Positions 11,260 to 23,658 of a stretch of 64,000 bases of DNA are shown piece by piece; the first letter of the stretch is position 1, and each line of letters opens with the position of its first letter. Made by a program: the position numbers and the translations under genes. The notes beneath the pieces are model-generated. The model saw only the letters and a program-made list of their open reading frames with translations, searched no databases and had not been told where the DNA came from. This stretch comes from Triplophysa rosa (taxonomy: Eukaryota > Chordata > Actinopteri > Cypriniformes > Nemacheilidae), in NCBI RefSeq assembly GCF_024868665.1, contig NC_079913.1, forward strand, positions 11,110,299 to 11,174,298, given 5' to 3'.

Positions 11260-12870
11260 TTGTGGCCACGGTGTCGTCATCCTGAAAGGAACATATTTAT
11301 TAGAGGTGAAGCAACTTATTACATTTTGATGAAAGACCATGAATACCCTTATTTGTCTTGGCAATAACATGCAGTGATGGATCATGTGAAATAAGATCAG
11401 GAACTTGTATTAAGAAAAGAAATAGGGTCAATTATTTTTCCTTCGTGTGTGTGGCAGAGCAGAGATAATGTGGCTCATTTTACAGGCTGTGTGGCACGTC
11501 CTGTGCTCGCTGTGTTTTTAATGTGTTGGTCAGCAGGAACTTAAAGCGAAGACAAGACATGGGCCATAGTGGCTTTGCTCTAATTGGCTCCATGCGGTTG
11601 AATCTGTGCTCAGATTGGACCCAAAATATACGCTAAGTAGGATATTGGTGAAAGATATTTTTTTGGTATACTGTAAGTTTCAAAATGTGGTACTCGCAGT
11701 CTACCTTAAAGGTGTCTTGCATAGCCAGGATTGTTGATCTGGGGATAAGTTCAGATCTACTTTGCAGGTTATTTTGACCATTATATTGCTCCATTAGCGT
11801 ATCGTCTGAGCCTCAGACTACTTTAATAAGTTACCTTACTTTGATATTTTAAGAAAGTGAAAGCTCTAGGATCTCTCAGAACTCTTGCAATCAGTGCATG
11901 GTTGTCATACATTAGAGAATGTGTTTTCCTTACTGCCTTTATAGATTTGTACCTAAATGGCTTTTAGTCGTGGTGCACGGTGACAGAACTCTTCTTTAAA
12001 TGAAAGACTAATTAAGAGACGTTTTATTGATTCGCTCATCCGTTTTTTCTTTCTTATACCATCTCCAGCTTTCCTCTCTCTGCACGAGTTACTCAGTTCA
12101 GTAGGTGCTTCTCATAAAGGAACATTTATGTGTAACAACAGATATACTTTTACTATGATTGGAGAACTAGAGTAAGGATTTTTCCCAAAACACAGTGTGC
12201 ATTTGTCAGCAAAATCCTTGTTCTTGGGTGAATTATGCTTGTCTTTAAATATTTAAAATGACAATGCAAGTTTTTTGCTAAGGAATATGTTTATTTTATG
12301 TAAAGGAGTAGTTCTTGCTGACAAAGGTATTAAACTGTGCCTTTCTTGTGTAATACCGATGTCTCCTACTTAGCAATGAAAACTAGTGCAGTTTTCATAG
12401 TAAACTATGTGGGATAGCATTGCTGAAATTTGACATCTTTGTAATGCAATAAGCAAAAAATATATTTTATATCGCAGCTATGCATATGTCAAATAATTCT
12501 TAGGGAATTTGCATTCAGGAAACATGTTTTATAAGTTTGTGTGCTCCCTGGATATCAGACCATGACCTTGGCATTGCTACAGTAGCTTCGTGCTGTACTA
12601 GTTGTTGAGCTATAGATACCCTTTTCGATAATTGTTTGAAACACAGTGCCTTTATACTACACATGGTTTAAAAGAGGATAACGTTTATTAACATTTCAAA
12701 AAAATGAAACTCAGCTTGAGCATTGCAATTAGAATACCACATTCGTTCGTCCTCTGGAGCAATTGGCAGACCTTCAAAACTACAATTCTACAAAAGGTTC
12801 TTCACATAGAAGAACCATTTTCTCAAACGTTTTTATAACAACTATTTATTTCCCACATTTAACCAAAATT
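11260..12870. other. non-coding stretch, nothing recognised
   Basis: AT-rich. 12795-12835 (AAAGGTTCTTC, AGAAGAACCATTTTC) resembles one end of the hairpin element family seen complete at 30221-30486. Confidence 0.4.
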
Positions 12871-12875
12871 TTTTT

Positions 12876-13680
12876 CACATTTACATTTACGTTTTATCCA
12901 AAGCGCCTTACAAATGAGGCATAACAATGGGAGCAATCCGTGCAACAAAAGGGCAGCAGTGCATAAGTGCTATAGAACTGGTCTCAGTCAGCCTAACACA
13001 TTGCACGAAGCTGTCATGGTTCTGCCCCATCTTGTCTTGCTTTTATTGACCTAGTGGCAGAACCATGACAGAACCTCTTGTTTTATGTGGAGAGAAGCGT
13101 TTTGACCCTGTTGGCCTTCCACTCTCCGGTGTTGCGTCTCTGTTCCCGCCCTTTCGTCTCCTCATTATTGCTCGTTATTAGTTCATGCCCCACACCTGTT
13201 CCCTCTTGATTTGTCCCCTTATTTAATGCCCTTGTGTCTTCTGTCTTGTGCTGGTTCATTGTACTGTTGTGTGTGTGTTGCTCGTGGTGAGTTCATGTCT
13301 TGTCAGTGTAGTCTAGTCTTTTGTAGTTAATATTGTAAATGTTATTTTTTAGTCCTGTCTAGTTTAGTTAGTCCGTGTTCCTGTTTTTATCTTTGTTATT
13401 TTCCCCATCGTGGGTTTTTGTTTTGTATTATTAAAAAGTCTTGTTTAACCCCTTACCTCCCGTCTGCACTTGGGTCCTCTGTCTTTCACCTCACCCGAGA
13501 TCCATGACAGAAGCTATATAAACACATACATATAGACAATACCTATAGACACTACATACAGTATATCATTTTTTTTAGAAGGAACAGAAAAGATAGAAGA
13601 GTAAAGAAAAGAAAAATAGTTGCGTTATTGTGTCAGGTGTTGACGAAAGAGATGTGTCTTTAGCAGATTCTTATATCCAG
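12876..13680 (-). mobile_element. minus-strand retroposon interrupted by a solo LTR
   Basis: The left part reads as the reverse complement of the fish retroposon tail (CATTTACGTTTTATCCAAAG, CGCCTTACAAATGAGG). After the LTR at 13012-13509 the sequence resumes with GCTATATAAACACATACATA and reaches AAGAGATGTGTCTTTAGCAG, a stretch typical of the same repeat in fish genomes as I recall it. The flanks join cleanly around the LTR's 5-bp duplication. The outer boundary near 13680 is approximate. Confidence 0.5.
13012..13509 (+). mobile_element. solo LTR, copy 1
   Basis: The 498-bp unit begins TGTCATGG and ends CCATGACA, and is flanked on both sides by GAAGC (13007-13011 and 13510-13514), the 5-bp duplication expected of LTR integration. 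A GGCAGAACCATGACAG stretch near the left end is complementary to the first bases, giving an internal hairpin that is shared with the other copies. TTATTTAATGCCC and ATTATTAAAAAGTCTTG are plausible promoter and polyadenylation regions. No internal coding region is attached, so it is a recombination product (solo LTR) of a retroelement whose family I cannot name. Related copies are at 35397-38035, 41524-42093 and 63587-64000. Confidence 0.8.
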
Positions 13681-13697
13681 TCCAGTACTGTCTAGTA

Positions 13698-13792
13698 CAA
13701 AGAACCTTTTGTCCGTTGGATGTTAAAGGTTCGTTATGTAACCATGCAGCCAAAAATGGTTGTTCTATGGCATCGTGAGGGACTTTTTTTTC
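13698..13792. repeat. fragment related to the AAGAACC hairpin element
   Basis: AAAGAACCTTTTGTCCGTTG, GGATGTTAAAGGTTCG and TTGTTCTATGGCATCG match, in order, one arm of the element at 30221-30486. It is a diverged half copy. Confidence 0.5.
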
Positions 13793-14073
13793 AAGTGTAT
13801 ATCCCAGCCTTAAAGCTTTGCAACTTTGTAGGCTTCGCAATGCAGAAATTTCTTTCTGGGAAGAAGATGCGGTTTAAACACAGAAATAAGTTCCTTTTGA
13901 TTATTTTCAGCACTGCATTATTGTACCTTTATTAAAAACGTTTTTTGATCAATTGTTTCGGTCTATCTGTTGCTGTATCCAAGCTGAAGATTCGAGCTAA
14001 AGGTGTATTTAATACTAAGTTCTTTACTATGCAAATGACTGGATACTTTATGAGTAAATTTTTAGAGCAGCAA

Positions 14074-14077
<4 letters not shown>

Positions 14078-14140
<63 letters not shown>

Positions 14141-14141
14141 G
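14078..14141. repeat. (TG)n followed by (GTGC)n microsatellite
   Basis: About 13 TG dinucleotides followed by some eight GTGC tetramers. Overlapping open frames on both strands are only products of the repeat. Confidence 0.9.
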
Positions 14142-14149
14142 TGAACCTG

Positions 14150-15340
14150 AGTGAGATAGTTTTATAATTAGTCTTTTATGGGATTCCTGCAAGCACTTTT
14201 TTGCTGTAATATTTTTATGACGTATACTGTATACTTGTCTGTGAGTATAAGAGACTCAGCCACAGTGAGCCAGTAGTCCAGAATGCATTGCAGCAAGTTC
14301 ATGTTGTTAAGTTGAATTTTTTAAGTTCTTCTAAATGTTCAATTTTTTTATTTGATCACAAAATAATTTGATTTTAAATAATTACGAGTTTAATATAACC
14401 AAACCTCAAGGACCAAGCCTTTGTTTAGCAAAATCTTGTAACTTTATGTATTTATAGTGTAACATTAAAGCTGACATACAGTAACTTGTGACTCTCTATC
14501 GCCATCTCTGTTTGAAACATAAAATTGCAGGTTACTTTACATTTCTCTCGTGTTGTGACTGTTAATTACATTAACATTTCCTGCAAAATTGTACCAGACA
14601 GGTCAACTCATACATCATTATAAGCTTACTGTTGTGAATCTAAGAGCGGTAAGAAGACATATTTTTTATGTGGATGCTCAAGAACTGATGTAGGAGATGT
14701 AGATATGCTTATGTAGACAGACCGGCTCACTATAATTTGAAATGGAGTTATTATGATTTTAAGTATGAAATTCAATATACCCGTGTTTGTAAATAGATGT
14801 GTCTTTGTGTATGTGTGTGTGTGCGGTGTCTGTGTTCCGCTGTTCTCCGTATGATTTAATAAGAGTCTGCTATTCGACACGTGTCATGTGGTGAGGCAGG
14901 TCTTTGATATCTATGTCTGCAGCTTCTCCACCCTGTTCCACATACATAAACACAGTCTTTGATCCGCTAGCTCACACACGCTCTTCAGAAACCTCTGTTT
15001 CCAAAACTCTCATGGGTTTCAGCATGGTATAGGTGATGCGACTGAAAATGAATCTCATAACTCTAAACTCATAAAGATGGAAGGAAGGCACGCTAGCCAG
15101 GTGTTGCATGCTTCCGGATGACTTTCATACAGTATAGATGTTGTGGCAGCTACAGATGGCACACGGTAATGGACTACACCTCACTACACTCTATTACAAT
15201 CAATCTCGGAGAAAAGAGATGAGATTTGTGAAAGCTGTTTTGGCAGGACTACAATAAAACATTGTGCTAATTTTGAGTAAATCACTTGGAAATGCATTGC
15301 ATTGTATGCTAATACGAAGTTGAACTAAGCCTGGTGTGCT
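14150..15340. other. non-coding stretch, nothing recognised
   Basis: No transposon ends or exon signals. A short GTGTGTGTGTG run lies near 14812. Confidence 0.4.
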
Positions 15341-15406
15341 GCAGAGCAATTCCAGCGATAGGGATGTGACATTTGCAGTCAAAACTTGAAATATACTGTA
15401 AACTCT
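15341..15406. repeat. short dispersed repeat, copy 1
   Basis: CAATTCCAGCGATAGGGATG followed by TGACATTTGCAGTCAAAACT recurs at 35339-35396 with only small changes. In the other copy an LTR sits where this one continues with CTCTCAGAG. The family is unknown. Confidence 0.6.
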
Positions 15407-15763
15407 CAGAGAATGTATTTATTACTAATACATTAAACTCTTCTTCTTCATATCTTGCTAAACCCTGATGAGTCTAGACATCAGAAAAATATCTGTCTAT
15501 ATACATGTTCTATTTAAGATTAGGAAAATATATGTGTTATGCATGTGAAAAAAGGGACACCGTTTTTGAGACCACATACTTTGTAGGATTTCTGAAAACA
15601 AAAATGTGCAGAAGGGGTTGCTCTTTATAAAACATAAAATAGTTATTTTATTTCAATGTTCACGTGCCTATTTATGAGGAATATGGACTGTCATGCATGT
15701 GACTATTCTGAAAGAAGCACTTACCGAACGATGGAAAATAGTGCTTTAAATATAAAAAAGGCT

Positions 15764-16071
15764 TTATAAACTGATAGTTCAGCCATAAATGAAAATTCTG
15801 TTATTATTTATTCTCCCTCTTGTTATTACAAACCTTTTTGACTTTCTTTCTTCTGCAGAACACAAAAGAAGATATTTTGAAGAAAGTTGGTAACCGAACA
15901 GCACTGGACCCCATTCACTTCTATTGTATGGGCACAAAAGCAATGCAATAACATTTTTTTCCAAATTTCTTCTTTTGTGTTGTGCGGAAAGAAAGTCGTA
16001 CAGGTTTGAAATGACAAGAGGGTGAGTCAATGATGATAGAATGATCATTTTTGGGTGAACTATCACTTTAA
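15764..16071. mobile_element. TTAA foldback miniature element, copy 1
   Basis: The left end is degraded (TTTATAAACTGATAGTTCAG); the right end is GGGTGAACTATCACTTTAA. The interior shows the paired CTTCTGCAGAACACAAAAG and CTTCTTTTGTGTTGTGCGG stretches that let the element fold on itself. It is one of about twelve copies of the same family in this window. TTAA ends suggest piggyBac-type mobilisation (inference). Confidence 0.75.
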
Positions 16072-16079
16072 GAGAGACT

Positions 16080-16640
16080 TCACATGGGTATTTAAATCAC
16101 CAAATATTGAGCTATCAGCGCAGTATGGTGAAAACTTTTTCTTTTCTTTCACAGCATGGTTGACAGCATTGCCCTGAACTTGAGCTGTTCTGAACTGAAC
16201 TGAACTGTTTCAGATCTAGTTGAACTGAGCTGAATCAATAGAGTGAAGAGTTACAGTATATAGTATACAGAGTAAACACCACATAAAATACACAGTAATG
16301 CAGCTCTATGTGTGATAAAGAAGTAGCCTAAAGGGAAAGAATATAAAGAGTAAACGGAGAAAACAAAATGTCGTTGGATTGAAGTTGGATTTATTTTTGA
16401 ACAGAAATACATTTTCAGAACTGTTTATGCAGGGTTTATGTATGCAGTCATATAAACAGCTCTGAAGAAGTGAAGGGAATGTGTCCATAATAATACCAAA
16501 TTCAAGCAACAAACATGACACATTTCTGCCCTGTAATCTTCCAACATATTGAGGGTTATTACGCTGCACTGGAGATTTTTATTTCGCCACGAAGACATCG
16601 CTCATTTTTTATAAACTTGTCATTGTGTTATATCTGTAAA
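16080..16640. other. non-coding stretch, nothing recognised
   Basis: Contains a short TGAACTGA-rich patch near 16190-16235. No gene or repeat ends seen. Confidence 0.4.
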
Positions 16641-16655
16641 GTGAGCTGAGATACA

Positions 16656-16930
16656 GTGTGTGTGTGTGTGTGTGCGATGGAGGTTGCAGCTCATTCTGCA
16701 ATACTGAAGATGATGGACATTTTCTATTAGTCGCTCTAACGCCACTCCTAGTGTGAGAGATGAGTGAGTGTGCGTGTGGTGTGTGTGCGCGTGTGTGTGT
16801 AGATGAACACTCCACCAGACTCTTGGAGTACACCGTATGTTAAGAACAGGATTGACACGTCTCATATGACAAATCACCAAAGAGTTTGTACTGTGTTGTG
16901 TGTGTGACGATGTGCGTGTGACTTGCCGGT
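16656..16930. repeat. several short (TG)n runs
   Basis: Three TG-rich tracts (about 16657-16673, 16769-16800, 16891-16920). The minus-strand open frames rich in His-Thr here are translations of these tracts, not genes. Confidence 0.75.
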
Positions 16931-16939
16931 GGGTTGTGC

Positions 16940-17700
16940 CGCTTGCTAAATGAGTGTCTCTTATGGACATGGAGTTTTAGCTCAACCCGTCTCTGCTAAT
17001 TAGAGGTTTATTATCCGAACAGCTGTCTTCTTGGTGCCCACTCCAAATATGGAAGCGCATATACATGTACACACACACACTCACACGTGTACACAGTCAT
17101 TACAGAGACATTAAACTGTAATAAAATGCTTCATCTGCCTGTTGGGCTGAAAGGTGTATAGCACATAATGATTTTACGACTTAATGCAACGTGAGCAGGA
17201 AACATGTTAACTCGCCAGATGTTGCTGACTTTTTGTCTGGTTGCTTTGTTAGTGTGTGTGTGTGTGTGTGTTGACACAGATATACTATTTACAGTGTTGG
17301 TCATTCTTTCTGGGAATTAAAGGGATTGTTTATTGTGAATACGGGATTTTCTTTGTGAATTGTGACCACCCACGCGTATTTACACCTATTCAAGCATGAA
17401 TTGATTCTGATTGTTTGTTAGCTGATCAAAGTTGTTGGTTGTTTTTGTACAACTGCACAGCTGTGATGTAGGTGCACTTTTGTTGATCGTGTTACAGTTT
17501 GGAATTGCTTTTCTATATGGCTTGGGTTTTTGAACTAGTTCTAGAGACGGTTCATTCGGACACACGCACCTGGCCCGAAGTTAACTTCTGGTCTGTGTTT
17601 GGTTATAATGTAACTATTTAATTTATATATAAAAACAAACAAAAATATATATATACAATTTATTAATTTATATTTTATTGTATATTAATTGTATTCATTT
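16940..17700. other. non-coding stretch with short TG and CA runs
   Basis: TG/CA runs near 17070 and 17253-17270. 16965-17030 (CTGCTAATTAGAGGTTTATT region) is compositionally less random and could be conserved; unverified. Confidence 0.35.
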
Positions 17701-17713
17701 ACATTAAAACTAC

Positions 17714-18316
17714 CAACCGCTGGGTTGTTATTACATAACAATGGGTTGAAACTGAGGATGTATCAAAATGTTGGCTGCCGGCTGAAAATGGCATTGACGG
17801 TTTTAGCTGAAAATATGTAAGAAAAAGTATGTATCTGTTTTCATTGCAATACTTGCGTAGCATTTATAAACTTTCGGTAGCAAGTGCTGCTGAATTTGTG
17901 ACTAGTTTTATGCATATACGTTTTCTAGAACTTGAATTGATTTTGATAATTGGTAAAAAAATGTTACAAATTTGATTCTGTAGCTTACAACTGAATAAAG
18001 AATAATTTATTATATACAGTATATATATAAAAAATAGTGAAATAGTTAAAATTATTTAATTTAATTTTAATTTTTGCTTTTTGGTCATGTGCAACCTATA
18101 TTTTCAATATCAAATTTTGGAATTTAGATTTCAGTGCATTACTAGTTAAAACAACCCAACATTTTCTGTGAGTCATACTGTATGGCTTCTTGGCCGGTCC
18201 TTGGCCATTCAAAGTGGCAATAGTTTCCAGCCCTTCTGGCTACGCGAGACAACCCAACAATTGGTTTTGTCCATATTTTACCCAACCATGGGTTGAAAAC
18301 AACACAGCATTTCATT
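17714..18316. repeat. AACCCA/TGGGTT-rich interspersed repeat
   Basis: Both ends carry versions of TGGGTTGTTATTACATAACA and ACCCAACCATGGGTTGAAAA, the motif of a common fish miniature element. The interior is AT-rich and non-coding. Boundaries are approximate. Confidence 0.4.
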
Positions 18317-18319
18317 TAT

Positions 18320-18950
18320 CCACGTTTTATGAGGTAATTATTAACTTTAGACCATTAAAATGACAAAAGTTAATGCTCATCTGGGGTATAACATTATTGG
18401 AATTAGTTGATCATAACAGAATCATAGTGGATGATCGATGAGGTTGATCATAGTGGATGTGCACTTGCTCTTTTCTGATAAAGAAAGTTAAAGATGATCC
18501 TTCTGGCATTGAAGGCCTGGAGGTAGCAGCTGTGGGACTTTATACGAACTTCTGTTCCTCCTCTCTGGGGGTTCTAATGGCACCTGTTCTTCATCGTGTG
18601 CTGTGTACTCACTCAAGGACACATTGCCCTGTACACTTCACTTACTCATTTTGTGTGGGTTTGTTATAAAATGCTTTTCTTATGAAACAACTTGGCAAGC
18701 TCAGTTGAGCTGCTGACTGTAAAATTCTTTCAAGTTTCTCCTTGACCTCTACACCAGTCTGTGTTTAGACTTCCGTTATTCTGGTGCCGTTTGAGCCATA
18801 TTCTTTCTCCAGTCATTCTAACAAGTTATGGCTTTGTCGAGGTCTTGTATTGGCTTCTTAAAGCGGCTGGAATCAAATTCACGTGGCTTTAAAGATGCAT
18901 GCGCTGTCAATAGTCAGCAACTGTGTGTAACACTAGAGTAACTTTAATGT
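18320..18950. other. non-coding stretch, nothing recognised
   Basis: No transposon ends or convincing exon signals. Confidence 0.4.
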
Positions 18951-18952
18951 TA

Positions 18953-19242
18953 TTAAAGGGATAGTTCACCCAAAAATGGAAATTCTTTCATCATTTACTC
19001 ACCCTTGTGTCATTTAAAACCTGTATTACTTTCTTCTGCAGAACACAAAAGAAGATATTTTGAAGAATGCTGGTAACCAGACAACATTGGCCCCCATAGA
19101 CTTCCATTGTATGGACACATTTCTCAAAATATCTTCTTTTGTGTTCCACAGGTGAAAGAGTCATTTAGCTTACAGGTTTTAAGCAACATGAGGGCAAATA
19201 AATGATGACAAAAACCATTTTTTGGGTGAACGATCACTTTAA
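18953..19242. mobile_element. TTAA foldback miniature element, copy 2 (well preserved)
   Basis: Left end TTAAAGGGATAGTTCACCCA, right end TGGGTGAACGATCACTTTAA, both including TTAA. The inner pair CTTCTGCAGAACACAAAAGA and TCTTCTTTTGTGTTCCACAG forms a hairpin. At 290 bp and non-coding, it serves as the reference copy for the family in this window. Confidence 0.85.
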
Positions 19243-19664
19243 GCTTCCAATGTGTAACTGTACTTTTTTGCAGTATTTTGCACCTTAAGGTATAGAAGTT
19301 TCGGGTGTATGCGCTCAGGGCGCCCTAGAGATCAGCTTGTAAAATGCAATAGATGCCTGGGGTGTTGCCATGATGCCTGCCAAGTAACTGACTTTAAGGG
19401 ATTGTCTGGAACCTTTGGGCAACCTAAGTTTAAGTCAAGGCTTGTGGTCCTTTCCCAACTTCTGTAAACCCCTCCAGTATGATTTCCTGTCATAATCTCC
19501 ACAACCTTGTCTAATAAAGCCATCTAGGCCAAAATAACTTTTTGTAAAAGAAAGTATTTTAAATGATTACATTGCTGTAAGCAATAGAAAAACTTACAAT
19601 TGTCATCTCTCATTCACAAATAGTGCGGAAGTTGCCATTTGTGGATTGATTGTAATATTTCACT

Positions 19665-19936
19665 TTAAGGAATAGTTCACCCAAAAATAAATCTTCATCA
19701 TTTATTCACCCTCATGTCATTCAAAACCTGTATTGTGGCTCTTTCTTCTGTGGAACACAAAAGAAGATATTTTGAGAAATGTCAGTGTGTTTTGTGTTCA
19801 TACAATGGAATTCAATGGCGACCAATGATGTTTGGTTACCAACATTCTTAAAAATACTGCAGAAGAAAGAACATTTAGAATGACATAAAGGTGAATAAAT
19901 TATGAAAGAATTTTCATTTTGGCTGAACTGTCCATT
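19665..19936. mobile_element. TTAA foldback miniature element, copy 3
   Basis: Left end TTAAGGAATAGTTCACCCAA; the right end decays to GGCTGAACTGTCCATTT without a clear TTAA. The inner TCTGTGGAACACAAAAGAAG motif is conserved. Confidence 0.75.
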
Positions 19937-20499
19937 TGTTTGCTACGTTGAGTATGTCACTATTCTGTAGAAAATCCAAAAGCATCAGGGATTTTTCCGA
20001 TTTTTTGATTTCAGGAAAGATGAGTGTGTTTTAACAGCCATCACAACTGACACAGCTCTAAAATAATTGATTGGGTATATTTTTAAATTAATTCAGTCTC
20101 TATAAAATGAATATAATATAAAAATTGGAAATTATATTATCGTAATTAAAAATGGCCGAAAATGAATTGGTTGTTGAACTGGAAAGCAACTTTAACACGT
20201 AACTCATCCTGAACTGTGTGTTTAGGCCACCTAAATACTGATGATACCTCAAATCAGTATTGAGTGTAGATTTCCATATATTTGCATCACCACAGTCATA
20301 CTGCATACAGGGGCATAGCAATCACTAGCCGACACAATACAAATCCCCTGGCGGAGCTTGTAGCAAAAGCATAGCAATGCCCTGGCAACCTCCCACAACA
20401 ACCCATCATCATGACAGCGAGTTTTGCACAGGCAAGCACAACACAGGAGAAGAAGGACTCGCATCTTTGTACAAAACTCAAAAAATCTAGTTCACCAAT

Positions 20500-20882
20500 G
20501 CTGCACGTCTCCGGTCCACCCAAAGGGGGCGACGGATCCCTTCCCCATCATTCTCCTCATACACAGGGGGAGAGAGAGCATTGTGATAGGTTCCCACTGT
20601 CGGAGCACGTTTCTTCTGCAGCGTCCCAGTATTCAAGCTCTCTTTCTCACTGTCTGTCTCTCTCTCTCCGGTCACTGCAGAGCGGCGGTCTCTGTTACGG
20701 CAGCGTGCAGAGAGACAGCCTGTAGCGCTAAACCCCATCTCACGCTGCTTGGAAACCTGCACACTGTGGCCGCAGACCTGTGAAGACCCGGACTACACAC
20801 AAACACACACACACGCATCACAAACACTTTAGTCTTCTGCAACATCTGGTTGAGCCGCGCAGGAGAGGTGCCACTGCGTTCT
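20500..20882 (+). other. candidate alternative 5' exon / CG-richer region
   Basis: CpG dinucleotides are visibly denser here than in neighbouring sequence (for example GGGGGCGACGGATCCC, AGAGCGGCGGTCTC, GAGCCGCGCAGG). The stretch ends at TTCT followed by GTGAGT (donor GT at 20883-20884). It lies about 2.1 kb before the MAGI2-like exon on the same strand. It could be the first exon and promoter of a shorter isoform, since MAGI2/S-SCAM is known to have isoforms with different N-termini, but no coding match is seen and the frames here are unremarkable. This is a hypothesis only. Confidence 0.25.
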
Positions 20883-21263
20883 GTGAGTCAACTTACCAAT
20901 CGTGTGTGTGCTTGCGTACGTGTGCGTGAGATTTGAACGAGGCTGCAGTCGGGATTTATTCCTCTGCAAGGATCTGTATGTGTCTGAGGATATTCATTCA
21001 TTTGTGTTTTCATTTTCTGTATTGTGTCTTTGGTATATTTTAACATTGGTATAATGTTAACTAGAGCTTTGCTTTAAATGCGTGCGTATGAATGAATAGC
21101 ATGATTGTCATGTCTAGGTAAGCAGTTTCTCTGAAGCAGCTCATTCTGGGAGCATTTGGTTTGATCTGTGTAGAGGTCTTCGCCGGTTTGGATGCTTGAC
21201 TTCTTATGCGTGCGTCCAAGTGTATATAAGAGATGTGTGCGTTAGATGTGTGTTCGAAGCATG

Positions 21264-21551
21264 TTAAAGAGATAGGTCACCCAGAAATTAAATTCTGTCT
21301 TCATTTCGTTTAAAACGTGTATGGGACTCTTTCTTCTGTAGAACACGAAAGAAGTTATTTTGAGAAATGCCTTGGTGGTTTGTGTCCATACAGTGGAAGT
21401 CAATAGGGGCCAATGTGGTTTGGTTACCAACGCTCTTCAAAATATCTTCTTTATTGTTCTGCAGAAGAAAGAAAGTAATACAGGTTTGGAATGACATGAG
21501 AGCGAGTAAGTGATTGACGAATTTTCATTTTTTGGTGAACTATCACTTTAA
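21264..21551. mobile_element. TTAA foldback miniature element, copy 4
   Basis: Left end TTAAAGAGATAGGTCACCCA, right end TTGGTGAACTATCACTTTAA; the inner CTTCTGTAGAACACGAAAGA and CTTTATTGTTCTGCAGAAGA pair is retained. Confidence 0.8.
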
Positions 21552-21990
21552 AAAGAGGAAGCCTAAGAGTCTTGGCTTGTTCAGATGTACACACATTGTT
21601 TTAATTAAAAAAAATAATAATTTTTCATCACCCTCTTCACATTGATGACATGTGACTTAGCACATTATGTCTTGCATTTTGTGTATAATTATGAAAAAGA
21701 ACCACAAGTAGATATTTAAAAGAATATTTGCTCTTTTACATACAATGAAAGTGAATGGGGACTGGGGTGTCAAGCTCTAAAATGCACTCTAAAAGCATTA
21801 GTAGTATTAGTAGCGTAAGGTAGTCTGTAAAACTTTGTTTGCTATATATGTCCACTGATGCCGTATGAGAACTTTCTGTGAGGATAGTTCCCCACAGCAC
21901 TGACGTCTCATTTGCATTCATCTTTATTAAAAAATGACACGGCACGCCGTTGGTTTTGCTTGTATTTTTATATTCGGATGAGTTGGCCGT

Positions 21991-22325
21991 TTAAAGGGAC
22001 AATTCGTACCAAAATAAAAATTCTGTCATCATTTACTCACCCTCGAGTTGTTCCTAATCTGGATACATTTCTTTTTACTGATGCCACCATTGACTACTAT
22101 AGTAGGAAAAATTACAATGGTCGTCAAAAGTGCCCCACATATAACATTTGACATTCTTCAAAATATATAATTTAAGCAATTTTTTCCTATCTATGGTAGT
22201 AGTCAATGGTGGCCAAGAACTGTTTGGTTTACAAGCATTATTCCAAATATCTAACTCCGTGTTCACCAGAACAAAGAAATGTATTATTTTTTATGAATTC
22301 ATTTTTGAGTGAACTGTCCCTTTAA
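21991..22325. mobile_element. TTAA foldback miniature element, copy 5 (variant interior)
   Basis: Left end TTAAAGGGACAATTCGTACC, right end GAGTGAACTGTCCCTTTAA. The inner inverted pair differs from copy 2 (ATTGACTACTATAGTAGGAA against ATCTATGGTAGTAGTCAATG), marking a sub-family shared with 51788-52222 and 57160-57364. Confidence 0.8.
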
Positions 22326-22918
22326 GAGTGTTTTATGTGAACTTATCGCTCATTGAAGAAACAGTTTGCTGAGGCATTTAGAGATGTGTCTTCTTCCTCT
22401 CTCTCTTCCCCCCAACTACCTGCTTCTTAGACACATTTTCTGAGGAGAACCCCTTCGCCATTTCATCACAAGGTGTAATGATGATGATGTGTCTGTGTGT
22501 CATTGGAAAGCCCCCCCGGGATCCCTGCACAGTTCTGATTTCAAGTCATTTCTGGTTGGTAGGAAACATATGACTTGACCTTTTGTATTTCATGTGTGCG
22601 TATGAACCACCACTGTGCGGATCGATGCAAGTCAGACTTTACAGCAAGAAAAAAACCCACTTGGAAACCTGACAAAGCTATTTTACCTCAGAACAAAGTG
22701 AAAACTATCACAGAGGCACATTTTTGCTGCTCTTCAGCTGAGCGCGTTTGAGGTTTCGTGTCGAGTGACTGAATTGTGCTTCACTGCAGTGTTGTCAGGC
22801 CTTTCCTCAGAAAACAGAACGACTACACGGACATTCACGTAATGGAGTCTATTATTCCCTCGGAAAAACTGCATACAAAGGCGTTTCTCTGCTGCGTTTA
22901 TAGCGGCTGTGCAGTTAA

Positions 22919-23119
<201 letters not shown>

Positions 23120-23658
23120 TAATTCCTGACCCTCATTTCGTTAACCTTCAACACTGCCGCCCACTCTGGATTGACCCAGGAGTCCCAGCCGATAGCTTAT
23201 GGGTGATTTAGCTGTTTTGATGAATAAGCCCTGGTTTATTTTGTTTTACATTGGCAGATGCTGTTATTATTTTAGGCGATTTTTTGGAATACTCTTTTGA
23301 ATATGGGCAACAGGTTATGGTGTGCTGCTCCACGCTTGGTATTTGAATACACAGTACATTTTATTATTGATTTGTATGTTTTTCTGAAGAAAATGTTAGT
23401 GGTGTTGAAAATTCACTACCAGGATAGTTGTGGATGACTGCCAGGGCATTGCTACCCTAGGCAAAATTAACCATAGGTTTTTATTACGGAGTGTAGTAAC
23501 CATGGTTTTTGGTATATTGATTACTATTTGTGTTACGATGGTTAAACGATGGTTAAACGATGGTTACTGGTCTGAGACAAAGTTAAATAAGTTTTTACTA
23601 TGGTTTTACTACAGTATATTGTTAATACAATAGTTAAATAGAAGAATAGAATAATAGA

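Noticed and set aside
16609..16970. His-Thr-rich minus-strand frames
   Set aside because: They are translations of (TG)n tracts.
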